This document shows, piece after piece, positions 25,174 to 33,033 of a DNA stretch of 64,000 nucleotides (positions are counted from its first letter, which is position 1; the number at the start of each line of letters is the position of its first letter). The position numbers were made by a program, and so were the translations under genes. The stretch comes from Bacteroidota bacterium (lineage in GTDB: Bacteria; Bacteroidota; Bacteroidia; Cytophagales; Cytophagaceae): NCBI GenBank assembly GCA_023392125.1, contig JAEVZS010000030.1, positions 221,305 through 285,304 of the forward strand, read 5' to 3'. The notes under the pieces were generated by a model that ran no database searches, was not told the DNA's origin, and saw only the letters and a list, made by a program, of their open reading frames with translations.

Positions 25174-25749
25174 TTAATAATAGATTCTGCCAATCATAGT
25201 TCCGTATGCATTGTAATATGTCCAATAGCCCTGCTTGACATCCCCTGTAAAATTTCCTTCAGATTCTTTTATGCCGTTGTAATGGTAAAATCGCCAATGG
25301 CCGTTTTTATGTCCGTTGCTGTAATTACCATCGGATTGCAGGGTGCCGTTTTCGTACCAGGACTTCCACTGACCGGACGGAATGCCGTTGCTGAAGTTTC
25401 CCTCAGCCTGTAATTTACCGTTTTCATACCAGAATTTCCAATGACCGGAAAAGATACCATTGGAGATGTTGCCCTCTTTTTTCAGCGTACCGTTTGGATA
25501 CCAGAATTTCCAGTATCCGCTTGGGATGCCATTGGAATAATTTCCTTCACTTTCCAGCCGGGTTTCTCCGCCGTCATAATAGTTTCTGCTCCAGCCGCCG
25601 GCGCCGGCCTTGGAAGTTACCACATACGAATCAGGATTAAGAATAACTTTATCAGAAAGACTTTCCGGAGCTATGTAATCCGATTTTTTTGAACACGAAA
25701 AATTGAGCAGTGAGAAGCTTATGAGTAAAAATGATATATATTTTTTCAT
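25174..25749 (-). CDS. MORN-type repeat lipoprotein (YwqK-like)
   Basis: 191 residues. A lipoprotein signal ends LLNFSC (Cys19). After a 50-residue linker come five tandem 24-residue repeats of the pattern E-G-N-[YFI]-S-N-G-I-x-S-G-x-W-K-x-W-Y-x-N-G-x-L; the last is degenerate (GDVKQGYWTYYNAYGTMIG). These MORN-like toxin_YwqK repeats are also found in proteins labelled YwqK-family antitoxin, but there is no toxin gene next to it here. The repeat is visible in the DNA as a 72-base period. It reads into deoC with a five-base gap. Confidence 0.85.
   Translation of the reverse strand: MKKYISFLLISFSLLNFSCSKKSDYIAPESLSDKVILNPDSYVVTSKAGAGGWSRNYYDGGETRLESEGNYSNGIPSGYWKFWYPNGTLKKEGNISNGIFSGHWKFWYENGKLQAEGNFSNGIPSGQWKSWYENGTLQSDGNYSNGHKNGHWRFYHYNGIKESEGNFTGDVKQGYWTYYNAYGTMIGRIYY
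25200..25560 (-). repeat. Tandem 72-bp coding repeat in the MORN lipoprotein gene
   Basis: Five units of 72 bases (24 codons), for example the ATTGGAnnTnnTT element at 25459 and again at 25531. The DNA similarity suggests recent unit duplication. Confidence 0.75.
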
Positions 25750-25768
25750 ATTTCTTTTAAAGTAAATA

Positions 25769-25776
25769 CAAAAATA
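25769..25776 (-). promoter_or_regulatory. Promoter -7 box for MORN-deoC-thioredoxin genes
   Basis: TATTTTTG on the minus strand fits TAnnTTTG and lies 20 bases before the MORN lipoprotein start. No clear -33 box. Confidence 0.42.
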
Positions 25777-25848
25777 GCAGAGCCAATGCTCTTATGCCAG
25801 ATTTCATTTGTTTAAATTCCCGGATCCGAACCTCATTAGAAAGTTTGT

Positions 25849-26757
25849 CTAGCCAAATAATTCAGAGAATGCGCTGTCAAGCGTAGGGTATTGGTAACTA
25901 AACCCGTGGCTGATTGCAATAGCCGGATAGATCTTTTGTCCGGAGAGGATTAGCTCCGAATCCGGTCCGATGATGTTGCCGGCAATTCGTAGCAGAAATG
26001 CAGGCTGAGGAATTCCCATGGAAGTTCTTAACGCGCTTCGCAGCTTGTGCATAAACTGTTTGTTGGTGACGGTTTCCGGTGCGGCTGCAATAACAGGTCC
26101 TCTGATATTCGGCGTATCGATTATCCAGTCAACGAGCCTGACCCAGTCATTGAGATGTATCCAGGGCATGTATTGTCTGCCATTGCCGGCTTTACCGCCC
26201 AGTCCCAGCTTGCTTAACCGGATTAACGGAGGCAGGACGCCTTCCTGTATATTAAGGACGAGCGAGGTCCTGATAGCGATTGTCCGGGTTTGAGGCAGGG
26301 AAAATGAAAACAGTGTTTTCTCCCACTCTTTGCATACATGAGCAACAAAGCCTGAACCGGGGTCTGATTTTTCAGTGAGCTTTTCATTGCCCCGGTCTCC
26401 GTAATATCCTGCAGCGCTGCCATTAATCCAGATGCCCGGAGGGTTTGTGCACTGGCTGACTCCCCGACCAAGGAGTTGTGTGGTCTGAACACGGGAATCA
26501 AGTATCTCTTTTTTGTGAGTGTTTGAGAATGTTGTATTTATGGATCGTCCGCTCAGGTTTATAAGAGCCCGGGCATTTTCAAGCTCGCTAACCCAGTCGC
26601 CAGGATTCTGTCCATCCCATTTCGTATAGATGACACCATTTTCTTTGCCGGAATGTTTCCGGGATAAAACTACAGGAGTAATTCCCTTGTCGAGGAAAAA
26701 AGAAGTCAGATGGCTTCCCAGAAATCCACTTCCGCCTGCTATGATAATTTTAGTCAT
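25849..26757 (-). CDS. TIGR01777 family NAD(P)-dependent epimerase-like protein
   Basis: 302 residues with a Rossmann fold. The nucleotide loop is IIAGGSGFLGSHLTSFF at the N-terminus. Family landmarks are INLSGRSINTTFSNTHKKEI, the INGSAAGYYGDRG segment with its Tyr, and VAHVCKEWE. The C-terminal 50 residues form the DUF1731-like helix region (ISHGFSYQYPTLDSAFSELF). These YfcH-type SDR proteins are common but their substrate is unknown. It stands 99 bases upstream of the MORN gene on the same strand. Confidence 0.9.
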   Translation of the reverse strand: MTKIIIAGGSGFLGSHLTSFFLDKGITPVVLSRKHSGKENGVIYTKWDGQNPGDWVSELENARALINLSGRSINTTFSNTHKKEILDSRVQTTQLLGRGVSQCTNPPGIWINGSAAGYYGDRGNEKLTEKSDPGSGFVAHVCKEWEKTLFSFSLPQTRTIAIRTSLVLNIQEGVLPPLIRLSKLGLGGKAGNGRQYMPWIHLNDWVRLVDWIIDTPNIRGPVIAAAPETVTNKQFMHKLRSALRTSMGIPQPAFLLRIAGNIIGPDSELILSGQKIYPAIAISHGFSYQYPTLDSAFSELFG

Positions 26758-26916
26758 GAGATTAATGGTGTTATACTGTTGTTTTAGTTAATCACCTTTC
26801 CCCTTTTTTGTTTGCTCAGGTTGAAACGGTCAAAAATGTACGGGCAAAATAATGAATAATTCATTATTTATGTGCTTTGAAAGAGTTATAATTTCCGGAT
26901 TTTAAAAAACGATACT

Positions 26917-29406
26917 GTGTTGTCAGCTTATAATCATTTGCCGGTTTGTGCCATTCTTCCGCAATTACGGGGGCTTTTACAGACAAATAATACCGTATTA
27001 CTGCAGGCTGCTCCGGGAGCCGGCAAAAGTACGGTTGTTCCCGTTGAGCTGCTGGATGAATCATGGCTTGCCGGTAAAAAGATAATCATGATGGAGCCGA
27101 GGCGGCTGGCTGCGAGAACTGTAGCAGACCGTCTGGCAGCTAATCTTGGCGAGGCTACGGGTAAAAAAGTGGGTTATCGCGTGCGCTTCGATACAAAGGT
27201 GTCGGAAGAAACGCGTATTGAAGTAGTCACGGAAGGTATTCTGACGCGGATGATTCAGCGGGATTCAATGCTGGAGGATGTGGGGCTTGTGATTTTTGAT
27301 GAGTTTCACGAACGTAGTCTTCAGGCTGATATGGCATTGGCGCTGGTCAGGGAAATACAGAAAGTGCTGAGAGATGATCTGCGGATTCTGATTATGTCTG
27401 CTACGCTTGCTCTGGAGACGGTACAGAGGGCGCTGGATTATTGTCCTGTACTGGTGAGTGAAGGAAGGCAGTTTTCCGTGCGGGAGCTTTATGAGGCCCC
27501 GGACAGCGCCTTGAGTATAGAGCTTAATATGATTCAGCTGGTTCGTAAGGCTGTAAGGGAGCAGGAAGGTGATGTACTTGCTTTTTTACCGGGAGTAAGG
27601 GAAATCCTTCAGGTTAAAGAAGGTCTTGAGGCCTTACTGCCCCAGTGTAAGATATATCCGTTGTATGGAGAACTTTCGCAGGACTTGCAGCAACAGGCGA
27701 TTGTGCCGGACCCGAACGGGTATCGGAAAATTATTCTGGCTACTTCTATTGCGGAAACCAGTATTACGATAGAAGGTGTGAAGGTTGTTGTTGATAGCGG
27801 GCAGAGCCGGGTGCCCCGTTTTGACCCGAGAAGCGGTCTGACAAAGCTGGAGACCATTAAAGTAACGCTTGATTCGGCGGAGCAGCGTAAGGGACGTGCA
27901 GGCCGGGTATCTGAAGGGGTATGCTATCGCCTCTGGTCTCAGGGGGCACAGCAGCATCTGGTCGCTGAGCGGAAGCCGGAGATTCTGGAAGCGGATCTTT
28001 CTTCGCTGGTTCTGGAGATTGCCGGCTGGTCAGGAGTTAAGGGATTGTATGAGCTTACCTGGGTAACCCCGCCACCAAAGGGATCGGTGCAGCAGGCAGC
28101 TGAATTGCTGACACAGCTGCAGGCCCTGGATGGTGACCGCATCAGCAGTACGGGTAAAAAGCTGCTTCGTCTGCCAACGCATCCCCGCATAGCGCATCTG
28201 CTTGAAGTAAGCGCTGAACTCGGACAAAGCGGAACCGGGTGCGATATTGCGGCTATTCTGGAAGAAAAGGATATGCTGGGAAGAGGGAGCAATGCAAGTC
28301 TTTCAGAACGTGTCGGATTATTGCGTGCTTACAGGAAGGGAAAGCCAGTCAGGCTGGCGGACAAGCATGTCCTTGGCCGTATAGAGCGACTGGCTGCATC
28401 ATGGAGAAGGATGCTGGCTTGTGATGTTGATAATTCGTCTGTGTCTTTTGAAGTGGCTGGCCGTTTACTGGCTGCTGCCTATCCGGAGCGTATTGCCCGG
28501 AAAACAGAAGGCAACCGGTATAAAATGGCAAACGGGCGTCAGGTGAAACTGGGCGATAATGATCCGCTCATAACCGAGCAATGGCTGGCTGTGGCCCAGG
28601 CGGATGCAGGATCAGAAGAAGGAAGAATTTTTCTTGCGGCCCCTTTTGATCCGGGTGCTATAGAGGATATGCTGGAAGAAGAGGCCGTAGTGGAGTGGGA
28701 TTACCGTAAGGGGGAGCTTATAGCGGATTACCGTAAGCGAATCGGAGCGCTTGTGCTTGGTACGAGGGTGATGAAGACAATTCCGGAAGATAAGCGGGTG
28801 GAAGTATTGTGTCAGGTAGTAGAGAAAGAAAGAGGCAGAATACTTGATCTGGACTCGATTGAGACACTGCAGGCCCGGGTCGGGTTTCTCAGAAAAATGA
28901 GGCCGGGGGAGAACTGGCCTGACTTCAGTACGGAAAATCTGATCGCCGGTGTGCGGGACTGGCTGCCATTGTATGCGGGCTCCGTGCGTAAAAAGGAAGA
29001 TTTTCAGCGGCTGGATATGGAAGCTATTGTAAAGAGCATGCTGCCATGGGACTTGCAAAGCAAGCTGGATGTGCTGGCTCCTGTGCATATAGAAGTACCG
29101 TCAGGCTCAATGATAAGAATAGCGTATCAACCCGATGCAGGATTGCCGGTTCTGGCAGTAAGGCTGCAGGAAATGTTTGGCCTGGGTGACACACCCACTA
29201 TTAATGAAGGACGTACTACATTGCTATTACACCTCCTGTCCCCGGGGTATAAGCCGGTTCAGGTGACCCAGGATTTGAAAAGCTTCTGGAAAAATACATA
29301 TCCGGAAGTGAAAAAAGAGCTGAAGGGGCGCTACCCCAAACACCATTGGCCGGATGATCCGTGGACGGCGGAAGCGGTCAGAGGGATTAAGCGAAAGAAT
29401 GTGTAA
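26917..29406 (+). CDS. hrpB: ATP-dependent helicase HrpB
   Basis: 829 residues, normal for HrpB. It is a DEAH/RHA-type RNA helicase family member with no settled physiological role. Motifs in order: Walker A APGAGKST (32-39), the motif-Ia-like MMEPRRLAART, DEFH in VIFDEFHERS, MSATL, then TSIAETSITIEGV and QRKGRAGRV in the second RecA domain. The C-terminal 130 residues are the HrpB-specific domain (RYPKHHWPDDPWTAEAVR). There is no ATG: GTG 26917 or TTG 26920 must start it (LSAYNHLPV), which is typical of the first residues of the family. Confidence 0.93.
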   Translation: MLSAYNHLPVCAILPQLRGLLQTNNTVLLQAAPGAGKSTVVPVELLDESWLAGKKIIMMEPRRLAARTVADRLAANLGEATGKKVGYRVRFDTKVSEETRIEVVTEGILTRMIQRDSMLEDVGLVIFDEFHERSLQADMALALVREIQKVLRDDLRILIMSATLALETVQRALDYCPVLVSEGRQFSVRELYEAPDSALSIELNMIQLVRKAVREQEGDVLAFLPGVREILQVKEGLEALLPQCKIYPLYGELSQDLQQQAIVPDPNGYRKIILATSIAETSITIEGVKVVVDSGQSRVPRFDPRSGLTKLETIKVTLDSAEQRKGRAGRVSEGVCYRLWSQGAQQHLVAERKPEILEADLSSLVLEIAGWSGVKGLYELTWVTPPPKGSVQQAAELLTQLQALDGDRISSTGKKLLRLPTHPRIAHLLEVSAELGQSGTGCDIAAILEEKDMLGRGSNASLSERVGLLRAYRKGKPVRLADKHVLGRIERLAASWRRMLACDVDNSSVSFEVAGRLLAAAYPERIARKTEGNRYKMANGRQVKLGDNDPLITEQWLAVAQADAGSEEGRIFLAAPFDPGAIEDMLEEEAVVEWDYRKGELIADYRKRIGALVLGTRVMKTIPEDKRVEVLCQVVEKERGRILDLDSIETLQARVGFLRKMRPGENWPDFSTENLIAGVRDWLPLYAGSVRKKEDFQRLDMEAIVKSMLPWDLQSKLDVLAPVHIEVPSGSMIRIAYQPDAGLPVLAVRLQEMFGLGDTPTINEGRTTLLLHLLSPGYKPVQVTQDLKSFWKNTYPEVKKELKGRYPKHHWPDDPWTAEAVRGIKRKNV

Positions 29407-29439
29407 AAGGCAAGGCCTGGTTCATGGCCGGTTTCTTAA

Positions 29440-30783
29440 ATGGGGATAAAGTTTATTTGTTTATATCTGTAAAAAATTTTTTATCCATTCAGCTATTGCT
29501 GTTCACAATAGTACTTATATGGGAATACTGATGATGTTGTAAAGCAGGATCATCCCCTGCGACTTGATAAAATCGATACGTGGGATATAGAAAATTCTTA
29601 TGTAGGTGTTGAAAATGCACGTTATACTTCTGAAGGGCGCAGCAGTTTTGAGCTTAGTGGAGATCCTGTTTTGTCATTTATTGAGGTAAAAGCATCGGGC
29701 TATACGCATTATCTCTCCAATCTTGAAATTCGTCTGAAAGCAAGTGGAAAAGAATATTCATACAACTTTAATAATTACAAAGTTTTTAATTTTGAGGACA
29801 GCGTCTTTACTATACCTGTAAGTCGTCTAAGAGCCACTGACAATGAAGTAATTACTTTAGAAATGCTCGGGCAGGTGGATGAATTGGGGTTTGTTTTCGG
29901 ATTTGCAGATATTGATTATGATATATTCTTTGAAGTAAATGAGGTTACTTTTGTATCAGGAGAGTTATGTGTGTTTCCTGATAAGCCGGTATTTGCTTCT
30001 GAACTAATCAATGTTTGTGTGGGCGGGGGAGAGGCAGCTGTCAGCATTGAAGGAGCGCTTAACGATGCCGATGACTGGTTCTGGTATACAGAAGGATGTG
30101 GAGAAGTGCCGTTTGGACAGGGAGCTTCCATACTGGCTACACTGAATGATGTATCTACTCTTTATGTAAGAGGTGAGGGTAGCGGTGAGTGTGATCTGAA
30201 AGGCGAGTGCGCCTCAATCGATATAGCCATTCTGGCTGTGGATTTTGTTGCTGATATGCTGCAGCTTACGTATCTGACCAGGGAAGTATGCGAAGAAAGC
30301 ACTTTTAGCTTTGAGGCGATAAGCGAATATGCCAGCGATGAGACTATCTTCCAATGGTATCTGAATGATGAGCCTTATGGGGCGCCAGGTAAGGAGACTA
30401 CTATGGTTTTTGAGGGATTGCAGGTTGGTGATAAAATCAAAGCTAGCATGTCTGTCGATGTTTCTGTTTGTTCCAATGACTATTATTTTTATTCAGAGGA
30501 GGTGACCATGGCAGAATGTGACATTGTTACTTCTGTATTTGCTAAAGCTGAGGGTATCCGGAATGCTTATGTGTCAGGTAGTAATCTTTATATGCAGGTG
30601 GATGTTTCTGATTCTTATGGGGACATTCATATAACCAATGCAACCGGGATGACACTTGGGCGCGCGAGCAATGTTAATCTGAAAGAAAAAGTCACTGTTC
30701 CTGTTGCTGCAGAAAACGGATTGATCATTGTTAATCTGATTACCGATAAGGGTATTTATAATCAGAAGTTAATGATACGGTAA
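29440..30783 (+). pseudogene. Secreted protein gene with a broken 5' end
   Basis: A long frame from 29512 (first TTG at 29671) to TAA 30781-30783 encodes a beta-rich secreted protein ending IVNLITDKGIYNQKLMIR, a T9SS-type C-terminus, with Ig-like parts containing paired Cys. It has no usable start and no signal peptide. A signal-peptide-like sequence lies just upstream in another frame: VKNFLSIQLLLFTIVLIWEY from about 29469, ending in TGA. A third piece, ATG 29440 (MGIKFICLYL), is back in the frame of the body but hits TAA at 29470-29472. Two shifts near the AAAAAATTTTTT run would be needed to join them. Either the gene decayed or the assembly has indels here. Confidence 0.7.
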
Positions 30784-30807
30784 GCAACAAAGCATTCTGA
30801 ATAAAGG

Positions 30808-30844
30808 AAACGGGACGATCTGCGAGGGTCGTCCCGTTTTTGTT
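30808..30844 (+). terminator. Terminator after the broken secreted-protein gene
   Basis: AAACGGGACGA (30808-30818) pairs perfectly with TCGTCCCGTTT (30829-30839), followed by TTTG. Confidence 0.88.
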
Positions 30845-30945
30845 TAACGCCCTGTCTGCCGGCAACTTTCAAAAGTGTCTAAAGGTAAAACATCATCCCG
30901 GCTTTTATACTTAGATAGAAAGAGAAGATTCTGATTTATACAGTT

Positions 30946-31488
30946 ATGAAAAAGAATTATTTGCTGATCGGCGGAGCGGTTGCTGTCCTGGGAACATTTT
31001 TACTGGTTAATTCAAGACGTACGATCCCGAAGGGAGCGGAACCGGTACAGCCATTTGATCTGGATAATTATCTGGGAACATGGTATGAAATAGCCCGGCT
31101 GGACTCTTATTTTGAGAAAAACCTGACGAGTACGACTGCGCATTATTCTCTAAAGAAGGATGGAGATGTCCGGGTGAGTAACAGAGGATATAATACCAAA
31201 ACCGGAAAAATTGAGGAAGCGGTTGGTACAGCAAAGTTTGAAGGAGCCCCGGATGTGGGGCAGCTCAAAGTTTCTTTCGGAGGACCGTTTTATTCGCCAT
31301 ATAATGTGCTGGCTGTAGATGAAGGCTATAATTATGCATTGGTAGCCGGTCGCAATCTCAGCTATCTGTGGTTGCTGTCCAGGGAGATCGATATGCCTGA
31401 GACAATCCGGCAGGAGTATATCGCCAAAGCAAAAGATCTTGGTTTTGATACGGACCAGCTGGTATGGGTTGAACATCGCTATCAATAG
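30946..31488 (+). CDS. blc: Bacterial lipocalin (Blc type)
   Basis: 180 residues. The lipocalin fold is marked by the N-terminal motif LGTWYEIARLDSYFEKNL and the late YLWLLSREIDMPE segment; the last strand is followed by the usual helix (IRQEYIAKAKDLGF). The N-terminus (MKKNYLLIGGAVAVLGTFLL) is an uncleaved anchor or signal peptide without a lipobox Cys, unlike E. coli Blc. Blc proteins bind lipids or fatty acids at the outer membrane and are often stress induced. The gene is single. Confidence 0.92.
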   Translation: MKKNYLLIGGAVAVLGTFLLVNSRRTIPKGAEPVQPFDLDNYLGTWYEIARLDSYFEKNLTSTTAHYSLKKDGDVRVSNRGYNTKTGKIEEAVGTAKFEGAPDVGQLKVSFGGPFYSPYNVLAVDEGYNYALVAGRNLSYLWLLSREIDMPETIRQEYIAKAKDLGFDTDQLVWVEHRYQ

Positions 31489-31520
31489 CGGACAAACAAC
31501 TACCGGCTGGTCCGCAGACT

Positions 31521-32432
31521 TCAGAGCTTAATTGCCCATAAGTGACCGTTTTTACTGGCTATTTTAGATAGTTTGGACTGTTTGTACAGCTCGTCAAGCT
31601 GCTTTTCTGCCTGAGCAGGAGAAATATTCATTAAAACGGAAAACTCTTTGGCTGTGAACCCGGGAAAGTGCTCAAACAGGTATTGCCATGATGCAGTATA
31701 TGTCTGCTTTACTGCTTCCGGCTGGATTTTAAGCAGGGCTTTTTCATACTCTTCATAGGGACGGGTTCCATATACCAGTTGATAGTTGTTGTCAGCGTCA
31801 AAAAAGAAAATAGTTGGGAAACCCCTTACGCCCATTTGTCTTGCCAGTAGAAGATCCTGCTCAAACAGACCTGGCGCTTCCTTTTCATAATTTCTCTTTA
31901 GTAATTCTGTATCGAGCCCGGCTTTTTCTGCTGCTGCCTCAACAGGCTCCCAACGCGTTATATTTATTTTTTTCAGGAAAAGATCTTCCCGGAGATAGCG
32001 CAGAAAAGCAATGGCTTTGTCACTATCCTGCATCTGGGCGGCTTTGAAAGCGATGGATGGGGGATAGGAAGAGGGCAGGGGATCTTCCAGCCAGACGTCA
32101 CCGTCTATAGGCATTTGATAATAACGGCTTACTTCATCCCAGTGGTGGGCCACATCGGCTGGCTTACTGATACCACCGCTATTGTATATATCCCAGTTTG
32201 GAAGCAGACCGCCCATTCTGTATTCGATTACGAATGAAGCTCCGTATTCCAGCTTTAATTTTTTTAATTGTGGCTCGATACCCCAGCAGGAGGAACATAT
32301 CGGATCGGTAAAATAAACCATTCTGGCTACTTTAGATTTTTCCGGTACGGATAGAGAATCAGTAGAAATCCGGGTTGTCGGAATTTCACAGACTCCGGTT
32401 TCAGGATCGCAAAGCAATGGGTTGTTTTTCAT
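31521..32432 (-). CDS. DsbA-family (SpxH/YjbH-like) thioredoxin-fold protein with a winged-helix-like tail
   Basis: 303 residues from MKNNPLLCDPETGVCEIP. The thioredoxin-fold active site is CSSC in YFTDPICSSCWGIEPQL, very like the DPLCxxCWxxEP site of SpxH/YjbH adaptor proteins; the inserted helical domain and the cis-Pro loop (MGVRGFPTIFFF) follow. The last 50 residues (FTAKEFSVLMNISPAQAEKQ, then LYKQSKLSKI) look like a small helix-turn-helix. A start at ATG 32570 is also possible and adds an out-of-family segment containing WFFFVILISC. The gene diverges from an HxlR regulator, suggesting redox or electrophile control. Confidence 0.82.
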   Translation of the reverse strand: MKNNPLLCDPETGVCEIPTTRISTDSLSVPEKSKVARMVYFTDPICSSCWGIEPQLKKLKLEYGASFVIEYRMGGLLPNWDIYNSGGISKPADVAHHWDEVSRYYQMPIDGDVWLEDPLPSSYPPSIAFKAAQMQDSDKAIAFLRYLREDLFLKKINITRWEPVEAAAEKAGLDTELLKRNYEKEAPGLFEQDLLLARQMGVRGFPTIFFFDADNNYQLVYGTRPYEEYEKALLKIQPEAVKQTYTASWQYLFEHFPGFTAKEFSVLMNISPAQAEKQLDELYKQSKLSKIASKNGHLWAIKL

Positions 32433-32556
32433 AGTTGAATTGTTGGAAACGCAGGATATAAGGATTACAAAGAAGAACCAGCTTCTTTTTATAACATATT
32501 TTGCAGCATATGACTGAGTAAATCCGGTGATTTCTGCACTGTTTTTGGTGTTGTGT

Positions 32557-32572
32557 ATATGTTTAAACATAT
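32557..32572. promoter_or_regulatory. 16-bp perfect palindrome between divergent dsbA-like and hxlR genes
   Basis: ATATGTTTAAACATAT reads identically on both strands and lies in the 202-base divergent region. It is a candidate operator for the HxlR dimer. A direct repeat CGTATA-A-CGTATA lies about 25 bases to the right (near 32597-32609). Confidence 0.5.
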
Positions 32573-32634
32573 TTTACTCCGTTATTTCGTAAAGATGCGT
32601 ATAACGTATATCAGTAGCAATAAGTCAGAAAAAC

Positions 32635-32949
32635 ATGACCTCAAAAGGAGAAGCATCAACTAATACCAATTGTCCGGCGGAGCATTTGCTAAAAACGGTT
32701 TCCGGACGCTGGAAACCTGCAATTGTCCGGTATGCAGTAAATGAGCCGGTACGATTTAGCATACTGTTGCGGCAATTAAACGGGATAACCCGTCAATCTC
32801 TGGCTGCGGCGTTGAAAGAACTGCATGCTGAAGATATACTTGAAAAAGTGGTTTTGAGACAAAAGCCTCTTCATATTGAATACAAGCTTACAGAAAAAGG
32901 AGAGATGCTTGCGAGGGTATTGCTACAGCTTGAACGGCTTACCAAATAG
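32635..32949 (+). CDS. HxlR-family winged helix regulator
   Basis: 104 residues, the family length. The opening NCPAEHLLKTVSGRWKPAI with one conserved Cys (Cys13) is the classic HxlR start; the recognition helix is within FSILLRQLNGITRQSLAAAL, and the wing is YKLTEKGEMLARVL. HxlR proteins such as HypR and QorR sense reactive species through this Cys. It diverges from the SpxH-like dithiol protein, so it probably controls that gene and itself. Sensing mode is inferred from the family. Confidence 0.92.
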   Translation: MTSKGEASTNTNCPAEHLLKTVSGRWKPAIVRYAVNEPVRFSILLRQLNGITRQSLAAALKELHAEDILEKVVLRQKPLHIEYKLTEKGEMLARVLLQLERLTK

Positions 32950-33033
32950 AAAATCAGCAATATTGGCTTGGGTGTAAAGGGTTTTAAAGAAACACAGGGC
33001 AGAAAATCCGGAGATCTGTGCCCTGTGGTGGTG

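Noticed and set aside
25200..25560. CRISPR-like regular repeat of 72 bases
   Set aside because: The repeat is in frame and encodes MORN units; there are no unique spacers.
25174..25749. Toxin-antitoxin system suggested by the YwqK-type repeats
   Set aside because: The protein is a lipoprotein with MORN repeats next to deoC, and no toxin gene is adjacent.
28612..29088. Minus-strand frame opposite hrpB
   Set aside because: Antisense to the conserved helicase C-terminal region; His/Pro/Tyr-rich product typical of shadow frames.
32433..32570. Lipoprotein-like upstream extension of the DsbA-family protein (WFFFVILISC)
   Set aside because: The family begins at MKNNPLLCD and the extension covers the likely operator palindrome; kept as an alternative only.
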